In this document: positions 1 to 7,880 of the stretch, piece by piece
How the letters are laid out: every line of letters begins with the position of its first letter
How positions within the stretch are numbered: the first letter of the stretch is position 1
Assembly (NCBI GenBank): GCA_019114135.1
Contig: DXGC01000032.1
Location: forward strand, 1-36,107
Direction of reading: 5' to 3'
DNA length: 36,107 nucleotides
Origin: Candidatus Corynebacterium avicola
GTDB lineage: Bacteria; Actinomycetota; Actinomycetes; Mycobacteriales; Mycobacteriaceae
Made by a program: the position numbers and the translations under genes
The notes under the pieces: generated by a model
The model's database searches: none
Seen by the model: only the letters and a program-made list of their open reading frames with translations
What the model was told of the DNA's origin: nothing

Positions 1-2829
1 CTCCACGATGGTGGTGCACACCAGCACATCGAACTCGCGGTCCCAGAAGCCCTGCACCGTGGTCTCCAGCTGCTCCTCACTCATCTGGCCGTGGGCGACG
101 ACCACCCGGGCCTCCGGGACGAGCTGCCGGATGTTCGCCGCCGCGTCCTCGATGGTCTTCACCTTGTTGTGGACGTAGAACACCTGCCCGTCCCGGAGCA
201 GTTCGCGCCGGATCGCCGCGGCGACGTGCTTGTCGTCCTGGGTGCCGACGTAGGTCAACACCGGGTGCCGGTCCTGCGGCGGGGTGAGGATGGTCGACAT
301 CTCGCGGATGCCGGCCATGGACATCTCCAGGGTGCGCGGGATCGGGGTGGCCGACATGGTCAGGACGTCCACGTGGGTGCGCAGCGACTTGATGTGCTCC
401 TTGTGCTCCACACCGAAGCGCTGCTCCTCGTCGACGACGATCAGCCCGAGGTTCTTCCACTGGACACCGGTGGCCAGCAGGCGGTGCGTGCCGATGACGA
501 TGTCGACCGTGCCCTCGGCCATGCCCTTCAGCGTCTCCTGCGACTCCGCCGGGGAGGTGAAGCGGGACAGCTCACGCACCGTGGTCGGGAAGTCCTGCAT
601 CCGGTCGACGAAGGTGCGGTAGTGCTGCTGGGCCAGCAGCGTGGTCGGCACCAGTACGGCGACCTGCTTGCCGGCCTGCACAGCCTTGAAGGCGGCGCGC
701 ACGGCGACCTCGGTCTTGCCGTAGCCGACGTCGCCGACGATCACCCGGTCCATGGGCACCGGCTTCTCCATGTCGGACTTGACCGCCTCGATGGCGTTGT
801 ACTGGTCCTCGGTCTCGGTGAAGGGGAATGCCTCCTCCATCTGACGCTGCCACGGGGTGTCCGGGTCGAAGGCGTAGCCGGGGGCGGCCTGGCGGGCGGC
901 GTAGAGCTGCACCAGTTCCCCGGCGATCTCCCGGACCGCACCGCGGGCCTTCTTCTTCGTGTTCTTCCAGTCCGAGCCGCCCATCTTCGACAGAGCCGGA
1001 CGCTCCCCGCCGACGTAGCGGGACAACAGGTCCAGCTGGTCCATCGGCACGTAGAGCTGGTCACCGGGACCTCCGCGCTTGGAGGGGGCGTACTCCAGCA
1101 CCAGGTACTCCCGGCGCGAGGCGTCCTCACCACGGCCGATGGTGCGCTCGGTCATCTTCACGAACTTGCCGATTCCGTGCTGGTCGTGAACCACCAGGTC
1201 CCCGGCCTCCAGGGCCAACGGGTCGACCCGGTTGCGCTTCTTGGCGGCCTTGCGTTTGCCGGTCGCCGAGGCCTCGACTCGGTTACCGGTGACGTCGGTC
1301 TCGGTGATGAACAGGACGTCACGGGTGTCCAGACCACCGTGGGCGATGGCCTGGTAGATACTCACCGTGCCTGCGGCCGGCGGGGCGTCCGGACTGTTCT
1401 TCGACCGACGCATACGGCCTTGGCCGGTGATCCCGTCCAGGTCCACACCGACGGCCTCGGCGGCGATGCCCGCCTCGCGGAAGCGGCGCAGCATCCTGGC
1501 CACGATCGCCGGGGACGGCGCGGCGTAGGCCACCCGGCCTCCTTCCTCGACCCGGGCACGCACCGTCGACATCATGTGGCCGATGGCCTCCAGATCACCG
1601 TGCGGGGCGGGTGCCAGATCGAAGTCCAGCAGCAGCGGCTCGGCAGACCCGCCCTCTTCACTGTCGTCGAGTTCGTAGTCGGCGATGCCGGTCGGCGAGA
1701 CCGTCCACCACGGCCGCCCCAGGGTGTCCTGCGTCTTCGCCAGCGACGCCAGGCTGCGGTAGCCGGCCCGGTCCACCTGCTCCTCCGGCGCGTCCTCCGC
1801 ACTGTTCGCCGCGATGGCGGCGACATCCACCGGGGCGGCCGCGCCCATCGCGGCGACCTCCCACCCGGCTTCGAGGAATTCTCGGCCGGTGGCCACCAGG
1901 TCCTCGGCACGACGCTGCACCGCCGCCGGGGTGAGCACAACGGTGTGCGACCCCTCCGGCATCAGCTCGGGCAGGACCTGCATCGGCCCGTCGTAGAGCA
2001 CCGGGATCAGCGACTCCATGCCCTGCACCGGGGTGTGCTGGCTGATCTTGTCGAAGACTTCGGCCAGCTCCGGGTTTCCGGCGTTCTCCCGGGCCAGGCG
2101 TCCGGCACGCTCGGCCACCTCGTCGGTGATCAGCAGTTCGCGCACGGGGTGCACCAGCACCTCGTCCGGCACCGCGGAAGGTATGGTGCGCTGGTCACCG
2201 ACCGAGAAGACGCGGACCTCGCTGATCTCGTCGCCCCAGAAGTCGACACGTACCGGCATCTCGGCGGTGGCCGGGAAGATGTCGAGCAGACCGCCACGGG
2301 TGGCGAACTCGCCGCGGCGACCGACCACGTCGGAGTGGGTGTAGCCGAACTGCACCAGGCGTTCCTGCAGCTCGCCGAACTCCAGCTCCGCGCCCTCGAC
2401 AAGGCGCACCGGCTCGACGTCACCGATCCCGGCCATCACCGGCTGCACCACCGAACGGGTCGGTGCCACCAGCACCTTCACCTCACCGCGGGCGAGCCGG
2501 TACAGCGCCGCCCGACGCTGGGCGACCGTCTCCACGCCGGGCGACAGCCGCTCGTGCGGCAGGGTCTCCCAGGACGGCATCATGGCCACGACGTCCCCCA
2601 GCATCGCGGTGAGCTCCGAAGTGAGGTCCTCGGCCTGACGTCCGGTCGCGGTGACGACCAGCACCGGAGCCTCGCGGGCCAGGGTGGCCAGCGCGAACGG
2701 CCAGGAGGCGTCGGGGCCCTGGACATGCAGGCGGGACTCCCCCACGTGCGTCAGCAGCCCGACGAGTTTCGGGTCGGATGCGACGGTGTCGAGGACACCT
2801 GACAGGGATGCGGGACTCGTGACGCTCAT
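1..2829 (-). CDS. mfd: Transcription-repair coupling factor Mfd, C-terminus cut by window edge
   Basis: Mfd is an ATP-driven translocase that displaces stalled RNA polymerase at DNA lesions and recruits UvrA. Reading the minus strand from ATG at 2829 gives 943 open codons running off the left edge; the family is about 1,200 residues, so the end of the translocase and the C-terminal domain are missing. The UvrB-like N-terminal part comes first, then the RNA-polymerase-interacting region (about 530-590), then helicase motor domain 1 with Walker [10 protein letters not shown] (Lys705) and the DEEQ box (800-803), then motif [15 protein letters not shown]. No clear Shine-Dalgarno precedes the ATG. 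A TACGAT box lies at 2838-2843 (minus strand), 8 bases upstream, which suggests a leaderless or near-leaderless message. The gene is divergent from tRNA-Gln. A 903-codon open frame on the plus strand here is only the antisense shadow of this gene. Confidence 0.97.
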   Translation of the reverse strand, partial: MSVTSPASLSGVLDTVASDPKLVGLLTHVGESRLHVQGPDASWPFALATLAREAPVLVVTATGRQAEDLTSELTAMLGDVVAMMPSWETLPHERLSPGVETVAQRRAALYRLARGEVKVLVAPTRSVVQPVMAGIGDVEPVRLVEGAELEFGELQERLVQFGYTHSDVVGRRGEFATRGGLLDIFPATAEMPVRVDFWGDEISEVRVFSVGDQRTIPSAVPDEVLVHPVRELLITDEVAERAGRLARENAGNPELAEVFDKISQHTPVQGMESLIPVLYDGPMQVLPELMPEGSHTVVLTPAAVQRRAEDLVATGREFLEAGWEVAAMGAAAPVDVAAIAANSAEDAPEEQVDRAGYRSLASLAKTQDTLGRPWWTVSPTGIADYELDDSEEGGSAEPLLLDFDLAPAPHGDLEAIGHMMSTVRARVEEGGRVAYAAPSPAIVARMLRRFREAGIAAEAVGVDLDGITGQGRMRRSKNSPDAPPAAGTVSIYQAIAHGGLDTRDVLFITETDVTGNRVEASATGKRKAAKKRNRVDPLALEAGDLVVHDQHGIGKFVKMTERTIGRGEDASRREYLVLEYAPSKRGGPGDQLYVPMDQLDLLSRYVGGERPALSKMGGSDWKNTKKKARGAVREIAGELVQLYAARQAAPGYAFDPDTPWQRQMEEAFPFTETEDQYNAIEAVKSDMEKPVPMDRVIVGDVGYGKTEVAVRAAFKAVQAGKQVAVLVPTTLLAQQHYRTFVDRMQDFPTTVRELSRFTSPAESQETLKGMAEGTVDIVIGTHRLLATGVQWKNLGLIVVDEEQRFGVEHKEHIKSLRTHVDVLTMSATPIPRTLEMSMAGIREMSTILTPPQDRHPVLTYVGTQDDKHVAAAIRRELLRDGQVFYVHNKVKTIEDAAANIRQLVPEARVVVAHGQMSEEQLETTVQGFWDREFDVLVCTTIVE

Positions 2830-2880
2830 GGGTACCCATCGTAGTGGGACACCCGGACAGGAACCCCTTCACCCGTGCGG

Positions 2881-2886
2881 TAGAGT
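2881..2886 (+). promoter_or_regulatory. -10 box of the tRNA-Gln promoter
   Basis: TAGAGT ends 9 bases before the first base of the mature tRNA, a good position for a TANNNT -10 box. I see no convincing -35 element, which is common in corynebacteria. Confidence 0.45.
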
Positions 2887-2895
2887 AACCCGCAG

Positions 2896-2967
2896 TCCCC
2901 CATGGTGTAATCGGCAACACTACGGTTTTTGGTACCGTCATTCCAGGTTCGAGTCCTGGTGGGGGAG
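2896..2967 (+). tRNA. tRNA-Gln (anticodon TTG)
   Basis: A complete cloverleaf of 72 bases. The acceptor stem TCCCCCA (2896-2902) pairs with TGGGGGA (2960-2966), followed by discriminator G2967. The anticodon stem ACGGT/ACCGT (2922-2926 and 2934-2938) encloses loop TTTTGGT with anticodon TTG at 2929-2931, reading CAA. The T arm is CCAGG-TTCGAGT-CCTGG. The 3' CCA is not encoded, so it must be added after transcription. It stands between mfd and glmU and is transcribed away from mfd. No strong terminator follows it. Confidence 0.96.
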
Positions 2968-3068
2968 CTGCACGGGAAGCAGTGGGGACGCACCGGGGCT
3001 TCATCCGGCCCGCACCGGGGACAACACACGGGCCGCGGGGTGTGCCACATGTTCAGCACCGCCCCCAC

Positions 3069-3074
3069 TACACT
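3069..3074 (+). promoter_or_regulatory. Probable -10 box for glmU
   Basis: TACACT lies 72 bases before the glmU GTG, in the only gap between tRNA-Gln and glmU. It predicts a leader of about 65 bases. No clear -35 box is visible at the correct spacing, so this is a motif-based guess. Confidence 0.35.
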
Positions 3075-3146
3075 GTCACTGCACAACGCTCGACCTTCGG
3101 CTCGACTTCTGCCGAGCACCGTAGAGGATTAAGGACACCACTTATC

Positions 3147-4643
3147 GTGACTTCCCACACCGCGTCCGGCCGCTCCCCGGTGGCCGTCATCGTGCTCGCC
3201 GCCGGGGCAGGTACCCGCATGAAGTCGGCGACGCAGAAGACCCTGCACTCGATCGGCGGCAGGACACTTCTCGCCCACAGCCTGCACGCCGCCGACACCG
3301 TGAACCCGGACCGCGTCGTCGCCGTCATCGGCCACGGTCGCGACCAGGTCGGACCGGCCGCCGAGACCATCGCCGAGGACCTCACATCCCCGCTCAGCCT
3401 CGCCATCCAGGAGGAGCAGCTGGGCACCGGGCACGCCGTGCAGTGCGGCATGAGCGCACTGGAGGACTTCGACGGCACCGTCATCGTCACCAACGCCGAC
3501 GTCCCCCTGCTCACCGGGGACACCCTCTCCCACCTCCACGCCGCGCACACCGAGGTCCCCACCGCGGTGACCGTGCTGACCACCATGCTGGACGAGCCCT
3601 TCGGTTACGGCCGGATCATCCGCAACGAGGAGGGCGAGGTCACCGCCATCGTCGAGGAGAAGGACGCCTCGACCGAGGAGAAGGCGGTCCGCGAGATCAA
3701 CTCCGGTGTCTTCGCCTTCGACGCGACGATCCTGCGGGACGCCCTGACCCGCCTGCGTTCCGACAACTCCCAGGGCGAGCTGTACCTCACCGACGTTCTC
3801 GGCATCGCCCGCCACGACGGCCACCCGGTCCGCGCCCACCGTTCCGACGACCCCCGTGAGCTCGCGGGTGTCAACGACCGCGTCCAGCTCGCCGCGGCCG
3901 GTGCCGAGCTCAACCGCCGCACCGTGGAGGCCGCTATGCGCGGCGGGGCGACGATCGTCGACCCCACGACCACCTGGATCGACGTGGAGGTCACCGTCGG
4001 CAGCGACGTGACCGTCCTACCGGGCACCCAGCTCAAGGGCACCACGGCCATCGCCGACAACGTCACCGTCGGACCGGACTCCACCCTGGAGAACGTCACC
4101 GTCGGCGAGGCGTCCTCCGTGGTGCGTACCCACGCCATCGACTCGGTCATCGGTGCCCACGCCGAGGTCGGCCACTTCACCTACCTGCGCCCCGGAACCA
4201 ACCTCGGTGACCACGGCAAGCTCGGCGGCTTCGTCGAGTCCAAGAACGCCACCATCGGCACCGGCTCGAAGGTCCCCCACCTCACCTACGTCGGCGACGC
4301 CACCATCGGCGAGCACTCCAACATCGGCGCGTCCAGCGTCTTCGTCAACTACGACGGCGTCAACAAGCACCACACCACCGTCGGCTCCCACGTGCGCACC
4401 GGCTCGGACACCATGTTCATCGCCCCGGTCACCGTCGGCGACGGTGCGTACTCCGGCGCCGGCACCGTCATCAAGGACGACGTCCCCGCCGGCGCACTCG
4501 CGATCACCGAGGGGCGCCAGCGCAACATCGAGGGCTGGGTCGCCCGCAAGCGCCCGGGGACCCCGGCCGCCGAGGCTGCTGAGGCTGCAGGTGCTGCTGA
4601 CGCTGGTGAGTCCACAGAGACTCCCGGGAACCCCGGCGAATAG
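3147..4643 (+). CDS. glmU: Bifunctional UDP-GlcNAc pyrophosphorylase / glucosamine-1-phosphate N-acetyltransferase GlmU
   Basis: GlmU acetylates glucosamine-1-phosphate with acetyl-CoA and then joins it to UTP, giving UDP-GlcNAc for peptidoglycan and arabinogalactan linker synthesis. The product is 498 residues from GTG3147, chosen because the nucleotidyltransferase signature [11 protein letters not shown] (from residue 17) then sits near the N-terminus and AGGA lies about 12 bases upstream. The open frame continues further upstream without homology. Residues 12-240 are the uridylyltransferase domain, with NADVPLLTG as the metal/UTP region. Residues about 265-470 form the left-handed beta-helix of hexapeptide repeats, including [10 protein letters not shown] and [10 protein letters not shown]. 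The C-terminal 25 residues are an Ala/Glu-rich tail. prs follows 110 bases downstream with its own promoter. Confidence 0.97.
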   Translation: MTSHTASGRSPVAVIVLAAGAGTRMKSATQKTLHSIGGRTLLAHSLHAADTVNPDRVVAVIGHGRDQVGPAAETIAEDLTSPLSLAIQEEQLGTGHAVQCGMSALEDFDGTVIVTNADVPLLTGDTLSHLHAAHTEVPTAVTVLTTMLDEPFGYGRIIRNEEGEVTAIVEEKDASTEEKAVREINSGVFAFDATILRDALTRLRSDNSQGELYLTDVLGIARHDGHPVRAHRSDDPRELAGVNDRVQLAAAGAELNRRTVEAAMRGGATIVDPTTTWIDVEVTVGSDVTVLPGTQLKGTTAIADNVTVGPDSTLENVTVGEASSVVRTHAIDSVIGAHAEVGHFTYLRPGTNLGDHGKLGGFVESKNATIGTGSKVPHLTYVGDATIGEHSNIGASSVFVNYDGVNKHHTTVGSHVRTGSDTMFIAPVTVGDGAYSGAGTVIKDDVPAGALAITEGRQRNIEGWVARKRPGTPAAEAAEAAGAADAGESTETPGNPGE

Positions 4644-4649
4644 CCCTGA

Positions 4650-4680
4650 TTGGGTTCAGGCAAAGTCCGCACCCTAAACT
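4650..4680 (+). promoter_or_regulatory. prs promoter
   Basis: TTGGGT (4650-4655) and TAAACT (4675-4680) are separated by 19 bases, slightly long. Transcription would start near 4687, giving a leader of about 67 bases that begins just before a triple 9-base repeat. Confidence 0.45.
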
Positions 4681-4693
4681 CATTTCAGCGATA

Positions 4694-4720
4694 AGCTCTG
4701 AAGGCTCTGAAAGCTCTGAG
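4694..4720 (+). repeat. Three tandem 9-base repeats in the prs leader
   Basis: AGCTCTGAA, GGCTCTGAA and AGCTCTGAG follow each other without spacing. They lie between the predicted prs start point and its ribosome binding site (AGGAAAGG, 4735-4742). The repeats are non-coding on the plus strand. Function unknown. Confidence 0.8.
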
Positions 4721-4753
4721 ACTCCTAACCGCGTAGGAAAGGTCATAGAACCC

Positions 4754-5719
4754 GTGTCCCACTGGATCGACAACCAGAAGAACCTGATGCTCTTCTCCGG
4801 TCGTGCTCACCCCGAGCTTGGCGAGGCCGTCGCCCGCGAACTCGGGATCGAGCTGACCCCCACCACCGCCCACGATTTCGCCAACGGCGAGATCTTCGTG
4901 CGGTTCGAGGAGTCGGTCCGTGGCTCCGACGCCTTCGTGCTGCAGGCCCACCCGCAGCCGCTGAACAAGTGGGTCATGGAACAGCTCATCATGATCGACG
5001 CCCTGAAGCGCGGCTCCGCCAAGCGCATCACCGCGATCCTGCCGTTCTACCCCTACGCCCGCCAGGACAAGAAGCACCGCGGCCGTGAGCCGATCTCCGC
5101 CCGTCTGATCGCCGACATGCTCAAGACCGCCGGCGCGGACCGCATCGTCTCGGTGGACCTGCACACCGACCAGATCCAGGGCTACTTCGACGGCCCGGTC
5201 GACCACATGCACGCCATGCCGATCCTCACCGACTACATCATCGACAAGTACGGCATGGACAACCTCTGCGTGGTCTCCCCGGACGCCGGTCGCGTGAAGG
5301 TCGCCGAGAAGTGGTCCAACGTCTTCGACGGCGCCCCGCTGGCCTTCGTCCACAAGACCCGCGACGTCGACGTCGCCAACAAGGTCACCGCGAACCGCGT
5401 CGTCGGTGACGTCGAGGGACGCACCTGCATCCTGCTCGACGACATGATCGACACCGGCGGAACCATCGCCGGCGCGGTGAAGGTCCTGCGCGAGGCCGGC
5501 GCCGGCGACGTCATCATCGCCACCACCCACGGTGTCTTCTCCGGTCCCGCCCGCGAGCGTCTCAACGACTGCGGCGCCCGCGAGGTCATCACCACCGACA
5601 CCCTGCCCCAGGACACCGAGGGCTGGGACAACCTCACCGTCCTGCCGATCGCCCCGCTGGTCGCCAAGACCGTGCACGAGATCTTCGAGAACGGTTCGGT
5701 CACCACACTCTTCGAGTGA
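4754..5719 (+). CDS. prs: Ribose-phosphate pyrophosphokinase (PRPP synthetase)
   Basis: It makes 5-phosphoribosyl-1-diphosphate from ribose-5-phosphate and ATP, feeding purine, pyrimidine, His, Trp, NAD and decaprenyl-phosphoryl-arabinose synthesis. The product is 321 residues, a normal class I length. It starts at GTG4754 with AGGAAAGG about 11 bases upstream. The flexible-loop and ATP-binding stretch YPYARQDKKHRGREPISARL (about residues 97-116) and the PRPP loop DDMIDTGGT (229-237) are intact. The glmU-prs adjacency is conserved in actinobacteria. A promoter and a repeat-containing leader separate it from glmU, so it can be expressed independently. Confidence 0.97.
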   Translation: MSHWIDNQKNLMLFSGRAHPELGEAVARELGIELTPTTAHDFANGEIFVRFEESVRGSDAFVLQAHPQPLNKWVMEQLIMIDALKRGSAKRITAILPFYPYARQDKKHRGREPISARLIADMLKTAGADRIVSVDLHTDQIQGYFDGPVDHMHAMPILTDYIIDKYGMDNLCVVSPDAGRVKVAEKWSNVFDGAPLAFVHKTRDVDVANKVTANRVVGDVEGRTCILLDDMIDTGGTIAGAVKVLREAGAGDVIIATTHGVFSGPARERLNDCGAREVITTDTLPQDTEGWDNLTVLPIAPLVAKTVHEIFENGSVTTLFE

Positions 5720-5817
5720 TACACTGTCCCTCGTCTCGGCGAGGGCTGGTGGAAACCGGCCGTTATCGGCGCGAAGAAGTTCCATGGTGTTCCCCTGGGA
5801 CTGCTCGTACGAACTTT
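5720..5817 (+). promoter_or_regulatory. Possible promoter and structured leader between prs and rplY
   Basis: TACACT (5720-5725) overlaps the end of prs and could serve as a -10 box. Several helices follow. CCCTCG/CGAGGG pairs 5728-5733 with 5740-5745. GCTGGT/ACCGGC (5745-5750 and 5755-5760) is closed by a GGAA tetraloop. AAGTTC/GAACTT pairs 5777-5782 with 5811-5816. A terminator-like hairpin follows at 5821. The arrangement resembles an attenuated leader of rplY but could also be the prs 3' UTR. I do not recognise a known RNA family. Confidence 0.4.
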
Positions 5818-5820
5818 TCA

Positions 5821-5845
5821 GCCGCAGCCTGTCTGCGGCTTTTTT
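5821..5845 (+). terminator. Rho-independent terminator between prs and rplY
   Basis: GCCGCAG (5821-5827) and CTGCGGC (5833-5839) form a perfect 7-bp stem around CCTGT, followed directly by TTTTTT (5840-5845). It lies 50 bases before the rplY start, so it either ends prs transcription or acts as an attenuator for rplY. Confidence 0.85.
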
Positions 5846-5894
5846 CGTGAGATAGCACAGTTGAACGTCAATCCCCAGCACTCAGGAGGACACC

Positions 5895-6554
5895 ATGTCC
5901 AAGAGCAACATCATCCGCATCAGCGGCCTGCCCCGTACCGAGTTCGGCAAGGGTGCCGCCCGTCGCCTGCGTCGCGACTGGCGCGTCCCGGCCGTCCTCT
6001 ACGGTTCCTTCCACGAGCCGGTCCACGTGAGCTTCGACCTGCTCGAGTTCCAGGGCATCGTCCGTAACAACGGCGTCAACGCCATCCTCGAGGTCGAGAT
6101 CGACGGCGAGGACAACCTCTGCATGATCAAGGCCGTGGACCAGAACGTCCTGACCTTGGACATCGACCACGCCGACCTCCTCTCCGTGAAGCGCGGCGAG
6201 AAGGTCGAGGTCGACGTGCCGGTCGTCTCCGAGGGCGAGGCCGCCGCCGGTACCCAGGTCATCCAGGACGCCGACGTCGTCACCGTCGAGGCCGACGTGC
6301 TCTCCATCCCCGAGGAGATCACCTTCTCCATCGAGGGCAAGGAGATCGGCGACCAGGTCCTGGCCGGCGACCTGCAGATGCCGGGCAACACCACCCTGGT
6401 CTCCGACCCGGAGACCCTCATCGTCAACGTCATCGAGCCCGAGGTCGCACCGGAGCCCGAGGAGGGCGACGAGGCCGAGGCTTCCGCCGAGGGCGAGGGC
6501 GACGAGGCCGAGGCTTCCGCCGAGGGCGAGTCCGAGGGCGACTCCGAGGAGTAG
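5895..6554 (+). CDS. rplY: Large-subunit ribosomal protein bL25 (Ctc form) with acidic tail
   Basis: bL25 binds 5S rRNA in the central protuberance of the 50S subunit. The product is 219 residues from ATG5895, with a strong AGGAGG 7 bases upstream. The N-terminal bL25 domain (about 1-95) includes RTEFGKGAARRLR. The second, Ctc/TL5-type beta domain follows to about residue 185. The last 35 residues are almost only Glu, Ala, Asp, Gly and Ser. They contain a perfect tandem repeat, EGDEAEASAEG twice, coded by two identical 33-base units. The long form plus acidic extension is usual in actinobacteria; the perfect DNA repeat suggests recent slippage. It is separated from prs by a terminator and leads into pth. 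Confidence 0.97.
   Translation: MSKSNIIRISGLPRTEFGKGAARRLRRDWRVPAVLYGSFHEPVHVSFDLLEFQGIVRNNGVNAILEVEIDGEDNLCMIKAVDQNVLTLDIDHADLLSVKRGEKVEVDVPVVSEGEAAAGTQVIQDADVVTVEADVLSIPEEITFSIEGKEIGDQVLAGDLQMPGNTTLVSDPETLIVNVIEPEVAPEPEEGDEAEASAEGEGDEAEASAEGESEGDSEE
6462..6527 (+). repeat. Perfect 33-base tandem duplication in the rplY 3' end
   Basis: Positions 6462-6494 and 6495-6527 are identical 33-base units, in frame, each encoding 11 residues of the acidic bL25 tail. A copy-number change would alter tail length without a frameshift. Confidence 0.9.
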
Positions 6555-6609
6555 TCGGAGGAGTAATCCTCACCGCAGTCCCCCGGGGCCTGTGTGGGAG
6601 ACTGGAGCA

Positions 6610-7188
6610 GTGAACAACACTGCCCAGTCTCCCTTTCTTGTTGTCGGGCTCGGAAATCCCGGTGCCGAATACGCCGGTACCCGCCACAACATCGGTGCGA
6701 TGGTCATCGACGAGTTGGCCGGTAACTGCGGCGGCCCCGCCGGCCCCGCGACCCTGAGCGTGAACCGCAAGCTCAACGCCCGGGTCGCCGAGACCCGCCT
6801 GGGCGGCGAACGTCTCATCCTGGCCGTCCCCCGCAGCTACATGAACACCTCCGGCGGGCCGGTCAAGGCCCTGGCCGCCTACTACCGGATCCCCGCCGAC
6901 CATGTGCTGGTCGTCCACGACGAGCTCGACCTGGACCTGGGCCAGGTGAAGCTGAAGAACGGTGGGGGCCTCAACGCCCACAACGGGTTGAAGGACGTGG
7001 CGAAGTCGCTGGGGACCCGCGACTTCCCGCGCCTGCAGGTCGGCATCGGACGACCCCCGGGGCGCATGGCCCCGGCGTCCTACGTCCTGAGGTCCTTCTC
7101 TTCCGCGGAGAACAAGGACCTGCCGGTCGCGCTGGCCGACGCCGCCGACCTCGCCGAGGATGTCGTCGCAGGTAGGGTGACCCCATGA
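6610..7188 (+). CDS. pth: Peptidyl-tRNA hydrolase (first copy)
   Basis: Pth cleaves the ester bond in peptidyl-tRNAs that fall off ribosomes, recycling tRNA. GTG6610 gives 192 residues, matching the family; GGGAG lies 9 bases upstream. A GTG at 6592 would add six residues but has poorer spacing. The signatures are present: VGLGNPG (12-18), catalytic His26 in TRHNIG, the YMNTSG loop, Asp104 in VVHDELDL, and NAHNGLKD. Its 3' end overlaps the start of the second copy by 4 bases, so the two are probably translationally coupled. Confidence 0.95.
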   Translation: MNNTAQSPFLVVGLGNPGAEYAGTRHNIGAMVIDELAGNCGGPAGPATLSVNRKLNARVAETRLGGERLILAVPRSYMNTSGGPVKALAAYYRIPADHVLVVHDELDLDLGQVKLKNGGGLNAHNGLKDVAKSLGTRDFPRLQVGIGRPPGRMAPASYVLRSFSSAENKDLPVALADAADLAEDVVAGRVTP

Positions 7189-7844
7189 GCATCCTGCAGA
7201 AGCTGGTCACCCTGCTGTCCCCGGCCCGCCGCGCCACCACAGACGCTTCCGCGAATGACACTGCCGCCGCGCTCCCGGCCAGCTGGCTGGTCATCGGGCT
7301 GGGCAATCCGGGTGCGAAGTACGAGGGCACCCGTCACAACGTCGGATACCTGGCCGTTGACCGGCTGCTGGAGCGCTGCCGTACCGTCCTGGAACCGGTC
7401 CGTGGGGTGAAGGCACAGGTGTCCCGCGTCGAGATCGACGGCGAGGGCGTGCTGCTGGTGCGGTCCACCACCTTCATGAACCTCAGCGGTGAAGCCGTCG
7501 CCCCGCTCGCCGCGTCCTACGGCATCGCCGCCGACCACGTGATCGCGGTGCACGATGAGTTGGATCTTCCGGCGGGCAAGGTGAAGGTCAAGGTCGGCGG
7601 CAACGAGAACGGCCACAACGGTCTGAAGTCGATCACCGGGAAGCTCGGCACCCGTGACTACGTGCGGGTCCGGGTGGGTATCGGACGTCCCGCCCCCGGT
7701 ACCGGGGTCGTGGAACACGTGTTGACCGGGTTGGACGCCGACCGCGACTGGGATGCGGTCGCCGACACCGCCGCCGACGCCGTGGATGTTATTGCCGGGC
7801 GAGGCGTTTCCGCAGCTCAGAATGAGATCCACGGTAGGGGCTGA
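7185..7844 (+). CDS. pth2: Peptidyl-tRNA hydrolase (second copy)
   Basis: This second bacterial-type Pth has 219 residues and starts at ATG7185, overlapping the stop of the first copy (ATGA). About 33 residues precede the core, so the protein is longer than usual. The active-site elements are intact: IGLGNPGAKYEGTRHNVG with His51, TTFMNLSG, and HDELDLPAG with Asp124. It is clearly diverged from its neighbour, so the duplication is old; tandem pth genes are known in corynebacteria. This is not the archaeal-type Pth2 fold despite the name. dak follows after 36 bases with its own -10 box. Confidence 0.95.
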   Translation: MSILQKLVTLLSPARRATTDASANDTAAALPASWLVIGLGNPGAKYEGTRHNVGYLAVDRLLERCRTVLEPVRGVKAQVSRVEIDGEGVLLVRSTTFMNLSGEAVAPLAASYGIAADHVIAVHDELDLPAGKVKVKVGGNENGHNGLKSITGKLGTRDYVRVRVGIGRPAPGTGVVEHVLTGLDADRDWDAVADTAADAVDVIAGRGVSAAQNEIHGRG

Positions 7845-7867
7845 TCTGCCCGTTTTCCGTTCCAAGG

Positions 7868-7873
7868 TAGGGT
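7868..7873 (+). promoter_or_regulatory. -10 box for leaderless dak transcript
   Basis: TAGGGT ends 7 bases before ATG7881, so transcription would begin at or next to the start codon. Confidence 0.4.
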
Positions 7874-7880
7874 GCGGGTC

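Noticed and set aside
91..2802. A 903-codon open frame on the plus strand
   Set aside because: It lies antisense to mfd, its translation is low-complexity and Arg/Gly/Val/Asp rich, and the minus strand gives a textbook Mfd. Long antisense frames are expected in very GC-rich genes.
4694..4720. CRISPR-like array
   Set aside because: Only three 9-base units with no spacers; a simple tandem repeat.
5735..5845. A T-box riboswitch before rplY
   Set aside because: GGTGGAAACCGG resembles a T-box sequence, but the conserved GGTGGNACCGCG is not matched, no specifier loop is identifiable and rplY is not a T-box target.
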